From assembly GCF_020524345.1 (NCBI RefSeq), contig NZ_JAIVLH010000002.1, positions 1 to 64,000 of the forward strand: a DNA stretch of 64,000 nt, read 5' to 3'. The stretch comes from Metabacillus niabensis. Lineage in GTDB: Bacteria; Bacillota; Bacilli; Bacillales; Bacillaceae. The first letter of the stretch is position 1. Each line of letters starts with the position of its first letter. Positions 17,512 through 25,167 of this stretch are shown one piece after another. The translations under genes and the position numbers were made by a program. The notes under the pieces were generated by a model that saw only the letters and a program-made list of their open reading frames with translations, was not told the origin of the DNA and did not search any database.

Positions 17512-17605
17512 AGAATAGATGAGAAATTTCATTGTCTTTTTCAAAATTGACTTAATGTGAAAATTCTGTTAAAATTATAGTAAGTTAAATGAACGTTAAT
17601 TCCTC

Positions 17606-17692
17606 CAAAGGGGAGTAGCTGTTAAACAAAGTCGTCATTTCGGGTTCATACCCCGGCTTTGTTGGCAATAATTATTGCTAGCGAGACCTTTG
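17606..17692 (+). promoter_or_regulatory. yybP-ykoY riboswitch (Mn2+-sensing)
   Basis: The aptamer is closed by CAAAGG (17606-17611) with CCTTTG (17687-17692) and has the diagnostic GGGGAGTAGCTGT and GCTAGCGAGACCTTTGCC segments around a GC hairpin (CGGG...CCCCGG). Family members bind Mn2+ and usually switch on metal-export or TerC-type membrane proteins. Here the next genes are a 23-codon frame and a protein-kinase-like gene. Confidence 0.92.
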
Positions 17693-17728
17693 CCAATTGA
17701 TTTTTCAATTTGGTAAAGGTCTTTTTTT
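17684..17728 (+). terminator. Riboswitch terminator 1
   Basis: AGACCTTTGCCAATTG, which includes the 3' strand of the aptamer's closing helix, pairs with CAATTTGGTAAAGGTCT, followed by a T run. This is the expected switch: ligand-bound aptamer against terminator. Confidence 0.9.
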
Positions 17729-17760
17729 AGATCTTTACCATCATCGGTAAAGGTCTTTTT
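17729..17760 (+). terminator. Riboswitch terminator 2 (partial duplicate)
   Basis: AGATCTTTACC pairs with GGTAAAGGTCT, followed by TTTTTCTTTT. The GGTAAAGGTCTTTTT arm repeats that of terminator 1. It does not overlap the aptamer. Confidence 0.8.
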
Positions 17761-17810
17761 CTTTTAGTAAGGAATTCTTTCTTTTAACTTATTTTATTGA
17801 ATGGGAGTGA

Positions 17811-17882
17811 GTGAAAAGCATATTTAGCAGCATAATTAATTTCCAACAAAAACGAAATGTTACTTTAGGAGAAATTGGGTGA
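17811..17882 (+). CDS. Possible 23-residue leader peptide or gene remnant
   Basis: A GTG-initiated frame of 24 codons, including the stop, follows GGGAGTGA closely and ends five bases before the kinase ATG. The peptide begins MKSIFSSIINFQQKRN. It could be a leader peptide coupling translation to the kinase gene, the stump of a deleted riboswitch-controlled membrane protein, or chance. The ribosome-binding site spacing is short. Confidence 0.25.
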   Translation: MKSIFSSIINFQQKRNVTLGEIG

Positions 17883-17886
17883 TAGT

Positions 17887-18561
17887 ATGGAGAAAGATAT
17901 ATTAATAGTAGTAGATGAACTATTGTCACAAATAAAAATTACATCAAATACTAACAATAAACCAGTAACGATTTCTGGAAATGTTCATGATCTAAGATGT
18001 ATTGGTATTGGTACAGATGCTGCTGTTTTTCAATATGTTCATGAACCATCATATGCTTTTAAGCTATATGCTGATGAGAAAAGAGACAAAATTCAAACAG
18101 AAGCGAAAGTCTATAAAGAATTAAATGGCTCACCTTACTTTTCCAAATGTTTTGGAGCTTATGATAGATATTTAGTATTAAGTTTTGAATCAGGTATTAC
18201 ACTTTATGACTGTCTACTTCAAGGTATCCATATTCCTTCACGGGCAATTGCAGATGTTGAGAATGCACGAATTTATGCACAACAACAGAATCTAAATCCA
18301 AGAGATATTCATTTGAAAAACATCTTACTCCAGAACGGCAGAGCAAAAGTAATTGATGTATCAGAATACTTAAAACCGGGAAATGATCATCGATGGGAAC
18401 ATTTGAAAAAAGCCTATGATGAATATTATCACATAGTTGATGGTAAGGCGATCCCGATTTGGCTTTTGGAAACCATTCAAAGATGGTATAACCAAAGAAA
18501 TAACCCTTCAATTGAAGAGTTTATAAAAGATGTTTTAAAGTTAAAAGTATTTTGGAAATAA
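17887..18561 (+). CDS. Protein-kinase-like protein (YrzF type)
   Basis: This 224-residue protein has a reduced protein-kinase fold: a Gly-rich loop GIGTDAAVFQY, the ATP-anchoring Lys in AFKLYADE, a catalytic-loop equivalent RDIHLKNILL (Asp and Asn conserved, but HRD changed) and DVS in place of DFG. It resembles Bacillus YrzF-type predicted Ser/Thr kinases, whose substrates I do not know. The start is uncertain: ATG at 17887, or TTG at 17875 close behind TAGGAG. It follows a Mn2+ riboswitch and directly precedes a tiny Ser/Lys/His-rich gene, its possible substrate. Confidence 0.75.
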   Translation: MEKDILIVVDELLSQIKITSNTNNKPVTISGNVHDLRCIGIGTDAAVFQYVHEPSYAFKLYADEKRDKIQTEAKVYKELNGSPYFSKCFGAYDRYLVLSFESGITLYDCLLQGIHIPSRAIADVENARIYAQQQNLNPRDIHLKNILLQNGRAKVIDVSEYLKPGNDHRWEHLKKAYDEYYHIVDGKAIPIWLLETIQRWYNQRNNPSIEEFIKDVLKLKVFWK

Positions 18562-18596
18562 TTTAAAATTAAAAATAAAAAAGGAGAGAAAATAGC

Positions 18597-18770
18597 ATGT
18601 TAAATAAAATATTAAAATCTTTATTAGACAAAAAATCTCATGGAAAACATAGCTCAAGTGATTTTAAACGAAGAAAATACTCAAAGCATCATCATCCATC
18701 CAAGTACGGGCATCAGTACTATAAAAGAAAAGGGAAATCTAGTAGTTTTTTTAGTTCATATAGCAGTTAA
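18597..18770 (+). CDS. Small Ser/Lys/His-rich basic protein
   Basis: This 57-residue protein has a perfect AAGGAG site and starts 35 bases after the kinase-like gene, followed by a terminator. It is strongly basic, with Ser clusters at both ends (HGKHSSSDFKRRKYSKHHH; KGKSSSFFSSYSS) and Tyr/His in the middle. The composition recalls spore-coat proteins phosphorylated by coat kinases, such as CotG with CotH, but I see no specific homology. Being a probable operon partner of a kinase-like protein, it could be its substrate. Confidence 0.75.
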   Translation: MLNKILKSLLDKKSHGKHSSSDFKRRKYSKHHHPSKYGHQYYKRKGKSSSFFSSYSS

Positions 18771-18783
18771 TGTAAAATTCTTG

Positions 18784-18810
18784 AGGATTGTTCATAACGA
18801 TCCTTTTTTT
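18784..18810 (+). terminator. Terminator after the small basic gene
   Basis: AGGATTGTT pairs with AACGATCCT (one G-U pair, CAT loop), followed by seven T. Confidence 0.85.
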
Positions 18811-18841
18811 ATGCTAATTATATGTATACGTAATAGTAAAT

Positions 18842-18976
18842 TTAATTTTTCTGATTTTTATTTAAAAACGCCTGAACTTCTTCTATTGACAAACCAATTT
18901 CTAAAGCCATTTTCATTAGTTCAATCCACTCTAAATCTAAACCTTCATGTTTTATCGATTCCAATGAATTCATCAT
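18842..18976 (-). CDS. SinI-like anti-repressor peptide
   Basis: The 44-residue product consists almost entirely of a SinI dimerisation domain: LDLEWIELMKMALEIGLS, then IEEVQAFL (two helices), as in SinI of B. subtilis, which binds the repressor SinR and frees biofilm genes. The usual SinI C-terminal tail is missing. A GGGGAT stretch precedes the tandem ATG codons. No sinR-like gene is in the window, so this is an orphan anti-repressor whose partner must be elsewhere. Confidence 0.8.
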   Translation of the reverse strand: MMNSLESIKHEGLDLEWIELMKMALEIGLSIEEVQAFLNKNQKN

Positions 18977-19005
18977 GATCATCCCCATTTATATAAGGTA
19001 TAGAA

Positions 19006-19599
19006 TTATTGATTCTGCAAACCATACAAAAAAAGATCTACAATTTCTCTTGCTAATTCATCAGGTTTTTTAAGTCCTTTAAAAAGACTTGTAACAGTAA
19101 GTCGTTCAATTACACCAACTAATCCATCCGCAACAATTCTCATATCAATATCTTTACGAAAATATCCGTCTTTCTGTTCTGACACCAAATTACTTGCTAT
19201 TTGATCTGCAATTTGACTTTTTATGTCATCAGCTTCTGTTGAAAGAAAAAAGCCGATCTTGGTTAACTGATGGTCCTCATCTAAAAAGTGGAAGATAGCA
19301 GAAAGCCCAACGGCTATTCTCCCTGGAAGAGTATGAACATCTAAACCTGATTCAAGTCTGCTTTCTTTAGTTATGTCTGTCAGCTTAGTGCGAAAATGGC
19401 AGACTAGTTCCTGAAATATAGCTTCTTTGCTATGAAAATATAAATAAAAAGTAGGTTGAGTTACACCCGCTTTTTTTACGATCGTACTAATTTTTGTTTC
19501 ATGAAAGCCATTTGTAGCAAATTCTTCGGTTGCAATAGAAAGTAATTTCGCTTTACTTTCTATTCCAATTGAACCTTGTTTTCGTCCTCTTTGTCCCAT
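19006..19599 (-). CDS. TetR-family transcriptional repressor
   Basis: This 197-residue regulator has an N-terminal helix-turn-helix (residues 20-65: ATEEFATNGFHETKISTI, AGVTQPTFYLYFHSKEAIF) and a helical ligand-binding domain. The shape and the neighbouring acyl-metabolism operon would suit a fatty-acyl-type ligand, but that is a guess. A 12-bp palindrome lies 28 bases upstream of its start, probably its operator. It is divergent from the six-gene operon at 19889, which it may repress. Confidence 0.9.
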   Translation of the reverse strand: MGQRGRKQGSIGIESKAKLLSIATEEFATNGFHETKISTIVKKAGVTQPTFYLYFHSKEAIFQELVCHFRTKLTDITKESRLESGLDVHTLPGRIAVGLSAIFHFLDEDHQLTKIGFFLSTEADDIKSQIADQIASNLVSEQKDGYFRKDIDMRIVADGLVGVIERLTVTSLFKGLKKPDELAREIVDLFLYGLQNQ

Positions 19600-19626
19600 G
19601 ATAAAAACTCCATATTGAAATTATAT

Positions 19627-19638
19627 TACTCATGAGTA
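19627..19638. promoter_or_regulatory. Probable TetR operator palindrome
   Basis: TACTCATGAGTA is a perfect 12-bp palindrome directly upstream of the TetR gene and about 250 bases from the divergent operon. I found no second copy nearer that operon. Confidence 0.55.
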
Positions 19639-19888
19639 TTATCTTATGAAATGAAGAAACTAGTCAAGAAATTTATACATCTGTTTGGAATTTATTTAGA
19701 TTGGGTGAAGTGGCTGGATAAGAAGTTAAATAAGATATATATTTTAATGTTATCCTTATGGGAAACGTCCTTTTTCATATATTGTTAAGTAAATATCCCT
19801 CCTTAATTAGTGGGAAAAATGGTAAAATTAAGAATCTGAATCATAAAGTAATAGAAGAGTGGATTGGATGAATGAGGTGTAAGTGAAA

Positions 19889-20878
19889 ATGAAACGAAAA
19901 GTAAAAATACTTGGTACAGGATCCTATGTACCTAAACGGGTCGTGAATAGTCAAGAAATTGATGTAATAATTGGAAAAGCAGAAGGCTGGTCTCAGAAAA
20001 AATCAGGTGTGAAACAGAGGTATTTTGTAGAGGACGAAACAGCATCTTACATGGGGGCAGAAGCAGCAAAGTCAGCCATCGAAGATGCAAATATATCATT
20101 GTTAGATCTAGATTGTATTATTAGTGCAAGCGGGACAAATGAACAGGCTATACCATGTAATGCTTCATTAATACAAAAACAATTAGGTTTAGAAGGCTCA
20201 GGAATACCTTGCTTTGACTTTAACTCAACATGTCTTAGCTTTGTAACAGCTCTGGACATGATGTCATATGCAATTGATCAAAAAAGATTTCAACATGTGC
20301 TAATCGTTTCTTCCGAGATATCCTCTGTTGGTTTAAATTGGAGTCAACATGAAAGCAGCATATTATTTGGAGATGGCGCTTGTGCATTTATTTTGTCTCA
20401 CAGTAATGAAACATCCGGAATCATCGCTTCGAAAATGGAAACGTACAGTGAAGGGGCTAAACTTTCAGAGATAAGAGGCGGTGGAACAAAAATTCACCCA
20501 AAAAATTATAGTGATCAATCCGCTAATGATTTTTTATTTGATATGGATGGTCGGGCAATATTTAAATTATCCTATAAAAAGTTACCGGATTTTCTAGAAG
20601 GATTGTTTAATCAGACTGGATTGACAGTACAGGATATGCAAATGGTCATTCCTCATCAAGCAAGTAAATCTGCAATGAATATTATCCGAAAAAAGCTCGG
20701 TGTTAAAGAAGAGCGGTTTATGAGTATTATTGAGAATTATGGAAATGTCATAGCTGCATCTATTCCATTGGCCTTCCATGAGGCAATTAGAGCAGGAAAA
20801 CTGAAACGAGGAGATCTAGTTTTATTATTAGGAACATCTGCAGGTTTATCTATCGGAGGTATTATTCTTGAATACTAG
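19889..20878 (+). CDS. KASIII/FabH-like condensing enzyme
   Basis: This is a 329-residue thiolase-fold enzyme of the 3-oxoacyl-ACP synthase III superfamily, with the complete Cys-His-Asn triad: Cys in FNSTCLSFV, His in MVIPHQAS, Asn in IENYGNVIAAS. These enzymes join acyl-CoA to malonyl-ACP or to another acyl chain. As first gene of a tightly overlapping operon it probably makes the beta-keto backbone of a small product. The ATG at 19889, with GAGGTG upstream, was chosen over a GTG two codons earlier. The regulator is probably the divergent TetR gene. Confidence 0.9.
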   Translation: MKRKVKILGTGSYVPKRVVNSQEIDVIIGKAEGWSQKKSGVKQRYFVEDETASYMGAEAAKSAIEDANISLLDLDCIISASGTNEQAIPCNASLIQKQLGLEGSGIPCFDFNSTCLSFVTALDMMSYAIDQKRFQHVLIVSSEISSVGLNWSQHESSILFGDGACAFILSHSNETSGIIASKMETYSEGAKLSEIRGGGTKIHPKNYSDQSANDFLFDMDGRAIFKLSYKKLPDFLEGLFNQTGLTVQDMQMVIPHQASKSAMNIIRKKLGVKEERFMSIIENYGNVIAASIPLAFHEAIRAGKLKRGDLVLLLGTSAGLSIGGIILEY

Positions 20879-22016
20879 ATTACAGGTATTAGTAACAGGG
20901 GCTCGGGCCCCTGTTACACTCCATGTTTGCAGATTATTAAACCAATCTGGTGCAGAGGTCTATGCCACTGATTGTACCTCAACACCACTTACAAAAGCGT
21001 CTAATAGTATAAAACAATTTATCCTCACTCCTTCTCCTAAATTCGAAACAAAGCTCTATATTAAAGCTTTAGTGGAACTTATTAAAAAGGAAAGAATTAA
21101 CTATTTAATTCCTATTTGTGAAGAAATCTTTTATATCTCAAAGTATAAAGATGAACTTAATCAATACTGTGAAGTTCTTGTTGATGATTTTTCAAAATTA
21201 CAATCCTTACATAATAAATACAAATTTATTAAAATGGTTGATTCTTTAGGGTTTCAAGTACCTAGAACAGCTATGTTATCGGAAAAAACGATGAATAAGA
21301 AGTGGTTTAAAAATAATCATTTAGTCATGAAAAAAATATTTTCCAGATTTTCAGATTCTGTTATATTTTTACCTTCTATAGATGACATACCATCAACAAG
21401 GTTTGATGAATCAAGCTGGATTCTTCAAGAAAGAATTAAAGGGGACCAGTATTGTTCTTACTCGATAGCAAAGAATGGGAAAGTTCTCGCACATTCAGTT
21501 TATAAAAGTAATTTCACAGCTGGTTTAGGTGCAACATTATCATTTAAACATACAGATAGACATGATATTTATCAATTTGTCTGTCACATAGTTGAACATT
21601 TAAATTTCACGGGACAAATTTCCTTTGATTTTATTGTAGATGAATGTAATAAGGCATATCCAATTGAATGTAATCCGAGAACTACAAGCGGACTTCACCT
21701 TTTTGATCAAGATGTGGTGAAAGCATTACTTCTGCAATCTAACAACTGCTTAACACCTTTAAAGAAGAAAAAGGAAGCGATTAAGTTAGTATTGTTTTTA
21801 TATGGACTTCAACAGGTTAAAAATATCCGGAAATTCGGGGAATGGTTGAAAATTATCGCTACTTATAAAGACATCACTTTGCGGACAAATGATCCTTTAC
21901 CATATTTCTATCAAATTATTAGTCTAATAAAACTGTGGAGAGATAGTAAAAAAAATGCTGTTACATTACTACAACAATCAACGTATGATATTAGCTGGGA
22001 CGGTGATGATATATGA
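20868..22016 (+). CDS. ATP-grasp carboxylate ligase (operon gene 2)
   Basis: This 382-residue protein has a Rossmann-like pre-ATP-grasp domain (QVLVTGARAPVTLHVCRLL) and an ATP-grasp core (VMKKIFSRFS; SWILQERIKGDQ; metal-binding PIECNPRTTSG). Such enzymes activate a carboxylate as acyl phosphate for attack by an amine, thiol or hydroxyl. The TTG start overlaps the condensing-enzyme gene by 11 bases and is backed by GGAGGT, so translation is coupled. A 10-bp GC-rich hairpin lies within its first codons. Substrate unknown. Confidence 0.85.
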   Translation: MNTRLQVLVTGARAPVTLHVCRLLNQSGAEVYATDCTSTPLTKASNSIKQFILTPSPKFETKLYIKALVELIKKERINYLIPICEEIFYISKYKDELNQYCEVLVDDFSKLQSLHNKYKFIKMVDSLGFQVPRTAMLSEKTMNKKWFKNNHLVMKKIFSRFSDSVIFLPSIDDIPSTRFDESSWILQERIKGDQYCSYSIAKNGKVLAHSVYKSNFTAGLGATLSFKHTDRHDIYQFVCHIVEHLNFTGQISFDFIVDECNKAYPIECNPRTTSGLHLFDQDVVKALLLQSNNCLTPLKKKKEAIKLVLFLYGLQQVKNIRKFGEWLKIIATYKDITLRTNDPLPYFYQIISLIKLWRDSKKNAVTLLQQSTYDISWDGDDI

Positions 22017-23005
22017 AAGTGCTTGTTACAGGTGCAACAGGATTTTTAGGATTGAAAGTAGCACAACGCCTTTCTTCAATGGGTTTTGACGTAACAGGGA
22101 CAGGTCGAAATGAAAAAATGGGAGAAGAGTTATCCCAAAATGCTATACGCTTTGTACCATGTGCGTTGGAAAACAGGGATTCCATCTTGGCTCTTTGTCA
22201 GGGTCAAGATTATGTGATACATTGTGGAGCCCTTTCCTCACCTTGGGGAAAATACAAAGATTTTTATAAGGCGAATGTGATCGGGACGCAAAACGTCATT
22301 GAAGGGTGTTTGAAATCGAAAGTAAAGCGGTTAATACATATTTCAACACCAAGTATTTACTTTCATTATAATGAACGAAAAGACGTAAAAGAAGATCAAG
22401 AGTTACCGAACAAATTTGTAAATCACTATGCTAAAACGAAATATCTTGCAGAGCTTGAAATAGACAAAGCATTCCAACAAGGTCTCGCGACAATCATCAT
22501 TCGTCCGCGAGCTTTATTTGGACCTGGTGATCAAGCTATTTTTCCCAGATTAATTAGAGTATGTGAGAAAGGGATGTTTCCAAAGATTGGAACAGGGGAA
22601 GTTGAAATTGATATGACATACATAGAAAATGTAGTCGATGCTATACTTCTTTGTTTAACATCTAGTGAATCTACACTAGGACATAAATACAATATAACAA
22701 ATGGTGAACGAGTTAATTTATATAGCATGATAGAATCGGTGATGGAAAGATTAGAAAAATCCTTTACATACAAAGAAGTTTCATTTAAAAAAGCATTTCT
22801 TGTAGCAAACACATTAGAGCGCATCTCCACCATTTTATTGGGAGGAAAAGAGCCTTTATTAACGCGGTATACAGTTAGTGTTTTATCACAATCACAAACT
22901 CTTTCAATTGAAAAAGCAAAGAATGAATTAGGATATGAACCGGCTATTTCGATTGATCAAGGCACAAATGAATTTATTGAATGGTGGAAAACTTATGACA
23001 ATTGA
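22013..23005 (+). CDS. NAD(P)-dependent epimerase/reductase, extended SDR (operon gene 3)
   Basis: This 330-residue extended short-chain dehydrogenase has TGATGFLGLKVAQ at the N-terminus and the catalytic pair YAKTK with the upstream Ser in HISTPSIY. The C-terminal half resembles 3-beta-hydroxysteroid-dehydrogenase / OleD-type reductases rather than UDP-sugar epimerases. Together with the condensing enzyme it could reduce a beta-keto intermediate. The start overlaps the ATP-grasp stop by four bases (ATGA). Confidence 0.85.
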   Translation: MKVLVTGATGFLGLKVAQRLSSMGFDVTGTGRNEKMGEELSQNAIRFVPCALENRDSILALCQGQDYVIHCGALSSPWGKYKDFYKANVIGTQNVIEGCLKSKVKRLIHISTPSIYFHYNERKDVKEDQELPNKFVNHYAKTKYLAELEIDKAFQQGLATIIIRPRALFGPGDQAIFPRLIRVCEKGMFPKIGTGEVEIDMTYIENVVDAILLCLTSSESTLGHKYNITNGERVNLYSMIESVMERLEKSFTYKEVSFKKAFLVANTLERISTILLGGKEPLLTRYTVSVLSQSQTLSIEKAKNELGYEPAISIDQGTNEFIEWWKTYDN

Positions 23006-23846
23006 AATGGTCAAGCTCTTTGAATGTGGATACTGCACACATCCTGAAAAAGTTATTAACCCTAAAGGGTCATTAAAGAAAATAAAGTTTCCAGCTACAG
23101 CAGCATTATTAAAGCATCCAACTAAAGGGTATATATTATTTGATACAGGATATTCAGGGAAGTTTTTAGAAGCCACAAAATCGTTTCCTTATTCTATTTA
23201 CGCAAAGTTGACTCCTGTTTTTTTCACGGAAGCACGGTCGATAAAAAATCAATTAAAGAGTGAAGGGATTCATTCATCAGAAATACGATACATTATCCTA
23301 TCTCACTTTCATGGAGACCACACAGCAGGTTTGAAAGATTTTCCATCTGCAAAAATCCTAACCTTTAAAAAGGCGTATGATCATATTAAACAATTGAATA
23401 AAGTAAAAGCTTTAACAAAAGGTTGTCTAGTTGATTTACTACCTGATGACATGGATAAAAGAATTGACTTTATTGATGAGCATCCTGAGATATCATTAAG
23501 CAGTCAGTTTCAACCATTTCAGAAAGGTTTCGATGTGTTTGGGGATGGATCTCTCTTTGCGATCGATTTAACAGGACATGCAATCGGTCAACTGGGGATT
23601 TTTGTAACTTTGGAAAGTGGAAAAAAAATATTACTATGTGCTGATGCAGTTTGGACAAGTCAGGCATATGAAGAACTGCAATTTCCTCATAAAATCACTA
23701 AGCTGTTAATTGAAGATGGATCGGCTTATAAGAAAAATATAAAAAAGCTACATGATCTTTCAAAGAATTCACCTGAAATTGATATTTTGCCAACCCATTG
23801 TCAAAAGACATGGAACCTGGTGAAAGAGGGATATATATATGAATAA
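22995..23846 (+). CDS. Metallo-beta-lactamase-fold hydrolase, lactonase-like (operon gene 4)
   Basis: This 283-residue hydrolase has the zinc motif HFHGDHTAG (HxHxDH), then a downstream His (LTGHAIGQLG), Asp (LLCADAVW) and a final His (LPTHCQ), giving the full di-zinc set. It resembles the AHL-lactonase branch in size and motif spacing. It may hydrolyse a lactone or thioester in the pathway. The ATG at 22995 overlaps the previous gene by 11 bases; a longer frame from 22935 lacks a ribosome-binding site. Confidence 0.85.
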   Translation: MTIEMVKLFECGYCTHPEKVINPKGSLKKIKFPATAALLKHPTKGYILFDTGYSGKFLEATKSFPYSIYAKLTPVFFTEARSIKNQLKSEGIHSSEIRYIILSHFHGDHTAGLKDFPSAKILTFKKAYDHIKQLNKVKALTKGCLVDLLPDDMDKRIDFIDEHPEISLSSQFQPFQKGFDVFGDGSLFAIDLTGHAIGQLGIFVTLESGKKILLCADAVWTSQAYEELQFPHKITKLLIEDGSAYKKNIKKLHDLSKNSPEIDILPTHCQKTWNLVKEGYIYE

Positions 23847-25167
23847 ACTATTACTATTAAAACAATATCTCTTATCAAAATATTTAAGACGTTTTAAATC
23901 AAGTAAGACCATTCAAGTTTATCAAAATAAAAAAATAGAAAAGCACTTAGCATTTGTTTTAACACATTCTCCATTTTATCGTAACTATTATCAGGATCAC
24001 CTGCTTGAATGGGAATCTTTACCTGTTATATCAAAGCGAGAAATGATGAAGCATTTTGATGAAATAAATACAGTGGGCATATCGAAGGAAGAAGCATTTC
24101 AATTGGCAGTAAAAGCTGAGAAAACAAGGGATTTTTCCCCGAAAATCAATACTGTCTCAATTGGATTATCCTCAGGAACTAGTGGAAATCGCGGTTTGTT
24201 TTTAGTGAGTGAAAAAGAATCAGCAATGTGGGCTGGAGAGGTCCTTGGAAAGCTGCTACCAGGAAGTCTAATGAAAGAACAAAAAATTGCTTTTTTCTTA
24301 CGTGCTAACAATAATTTATACGAATCAACAAAAAGTAGAAAAATAAGTTTTCATTTTTTTGATTTAGTTGAAGATCTAAAAACTCATCAAAATAGGTTGC
24401 ATGAATTGAAACCGACTATTATTATTGCACCACCATCTATGCTGCGTATGATTGCGGAGTGGAAAGGAAACAACATCATTGATATTACCCCCCAAAAAAT
24501 CATTTCTGTTGCTGAAGTATTAGAAGACGTTGATAAAGCATTTATTGAAGAGATCTTTCAACAAACTTTACATCAGGTTTATCAAGCTACAGAAGGATTT
24601 TTAGCAACAACCTGTTCACATGGTGTTTTACATATGAATGAAGATATCATAGCGATTCAAAAGGAATATTTAGATGAAGAAAAAGGGATTTTTGTTCCGA
24701 TTATAACTGATTTTACGAGAAGAACACAGCCATTAATTCGTTATCGCTTAAATGATGTGTTAATTGAGAGGCAAACTCCTTGTCCTTGTGGATCACATTT
24801 TTTAGCTTTGGAACGGATTGATGGCCGATGTGATGATATATTTTATGGAGTTCATGAACAAACTGGGGAACAACATATGCTATTTCCCGATTTTATCCGA
24901 AGAGCAGTCATGCTTTCTTCTGAAGATATACTTGAGTATAAAGTAACACAGAAAGATCTTTTTTTAATTGATATTAAGTTGAAAGTGAAAAATGAGAATT
25001 CAGTGGCAGAAGCAAAGGTTAAACAAGAATTAGAAAAGCTTTGGAAAGAAAAACTGCTTGTCTTGCCGCAAATTACTTTTACAAAATACGATATAATTAC
25101 ATCTGAACGTAAAAGGAAGCGGATTGAAAATGTCATAAAGAAAAAGGCAAAACATGAGACTATATGA
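23839..25167 (+). CDS. Adenylate-forming enzyme, F390/phenylacetate-CoA ligase-like (operon gene 5)
   Basis: This is a 442-residue member of the PaaK / coenzyme F390 synthetase-like group. It has the ATP-binding loop IGLSSGTSGNRG (about residues 111-122), an adenylation core (YQATEGFLATTC; PLIRYRLNDV) and a Cys cluster TPCPCGSHF typical of the group. It should activate a carboxylic acid as AMP-ester. The start overlaps gene 4 by eight bases and AGAGGGA precedes it. Confidence 0.85.
   Translation: MNKLLLLKQYLLSKYLRRFKSSKTIQVYQNKKIEKHLAFVLTHSPFYRNYYQDHLLEWESLPVISKREMMKHFDEINTVGISKEEAFQLAVKAEKTRDFSPKINTVSIGLSSGTSGNRGLFLVSEKESAMWAGEVLGKLLPGSLMKEQKIAFFLRANNNLYESTKSRKISFHFFDLVEDLKTHQNRLHELKPTIIIAPPSMLRMIAEWKGNNIIDITPQKIISVAEVLEDVDKAFIEEIFQQTLHQVYQATEGFLATTCSHGVLHMNEDIIAIQKEYLDEEKGIFVPIITDFTRRTQPLIRYRLNDVLIERQTPCPCGSHFLALERIDGRCDDIFYGVHEQTGEQHMLFPDFIRRAVMLSSEDILEYKVTQKDLFLIDIKLKVKNENSVAEAKVKQELEKLWKEKLLVLPQITFTKYDIITSERKRKRIENVIKKKAKHETI

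Noticed and set aside
18640-18978. A 112-codon plus-strand frame overlapping the small basic gene and the SinI-like gene
   Set aside because: It has no ribosome-binding site and crosses a terminator; the two shorter genes in other frames have good start sites and recognisable composition.
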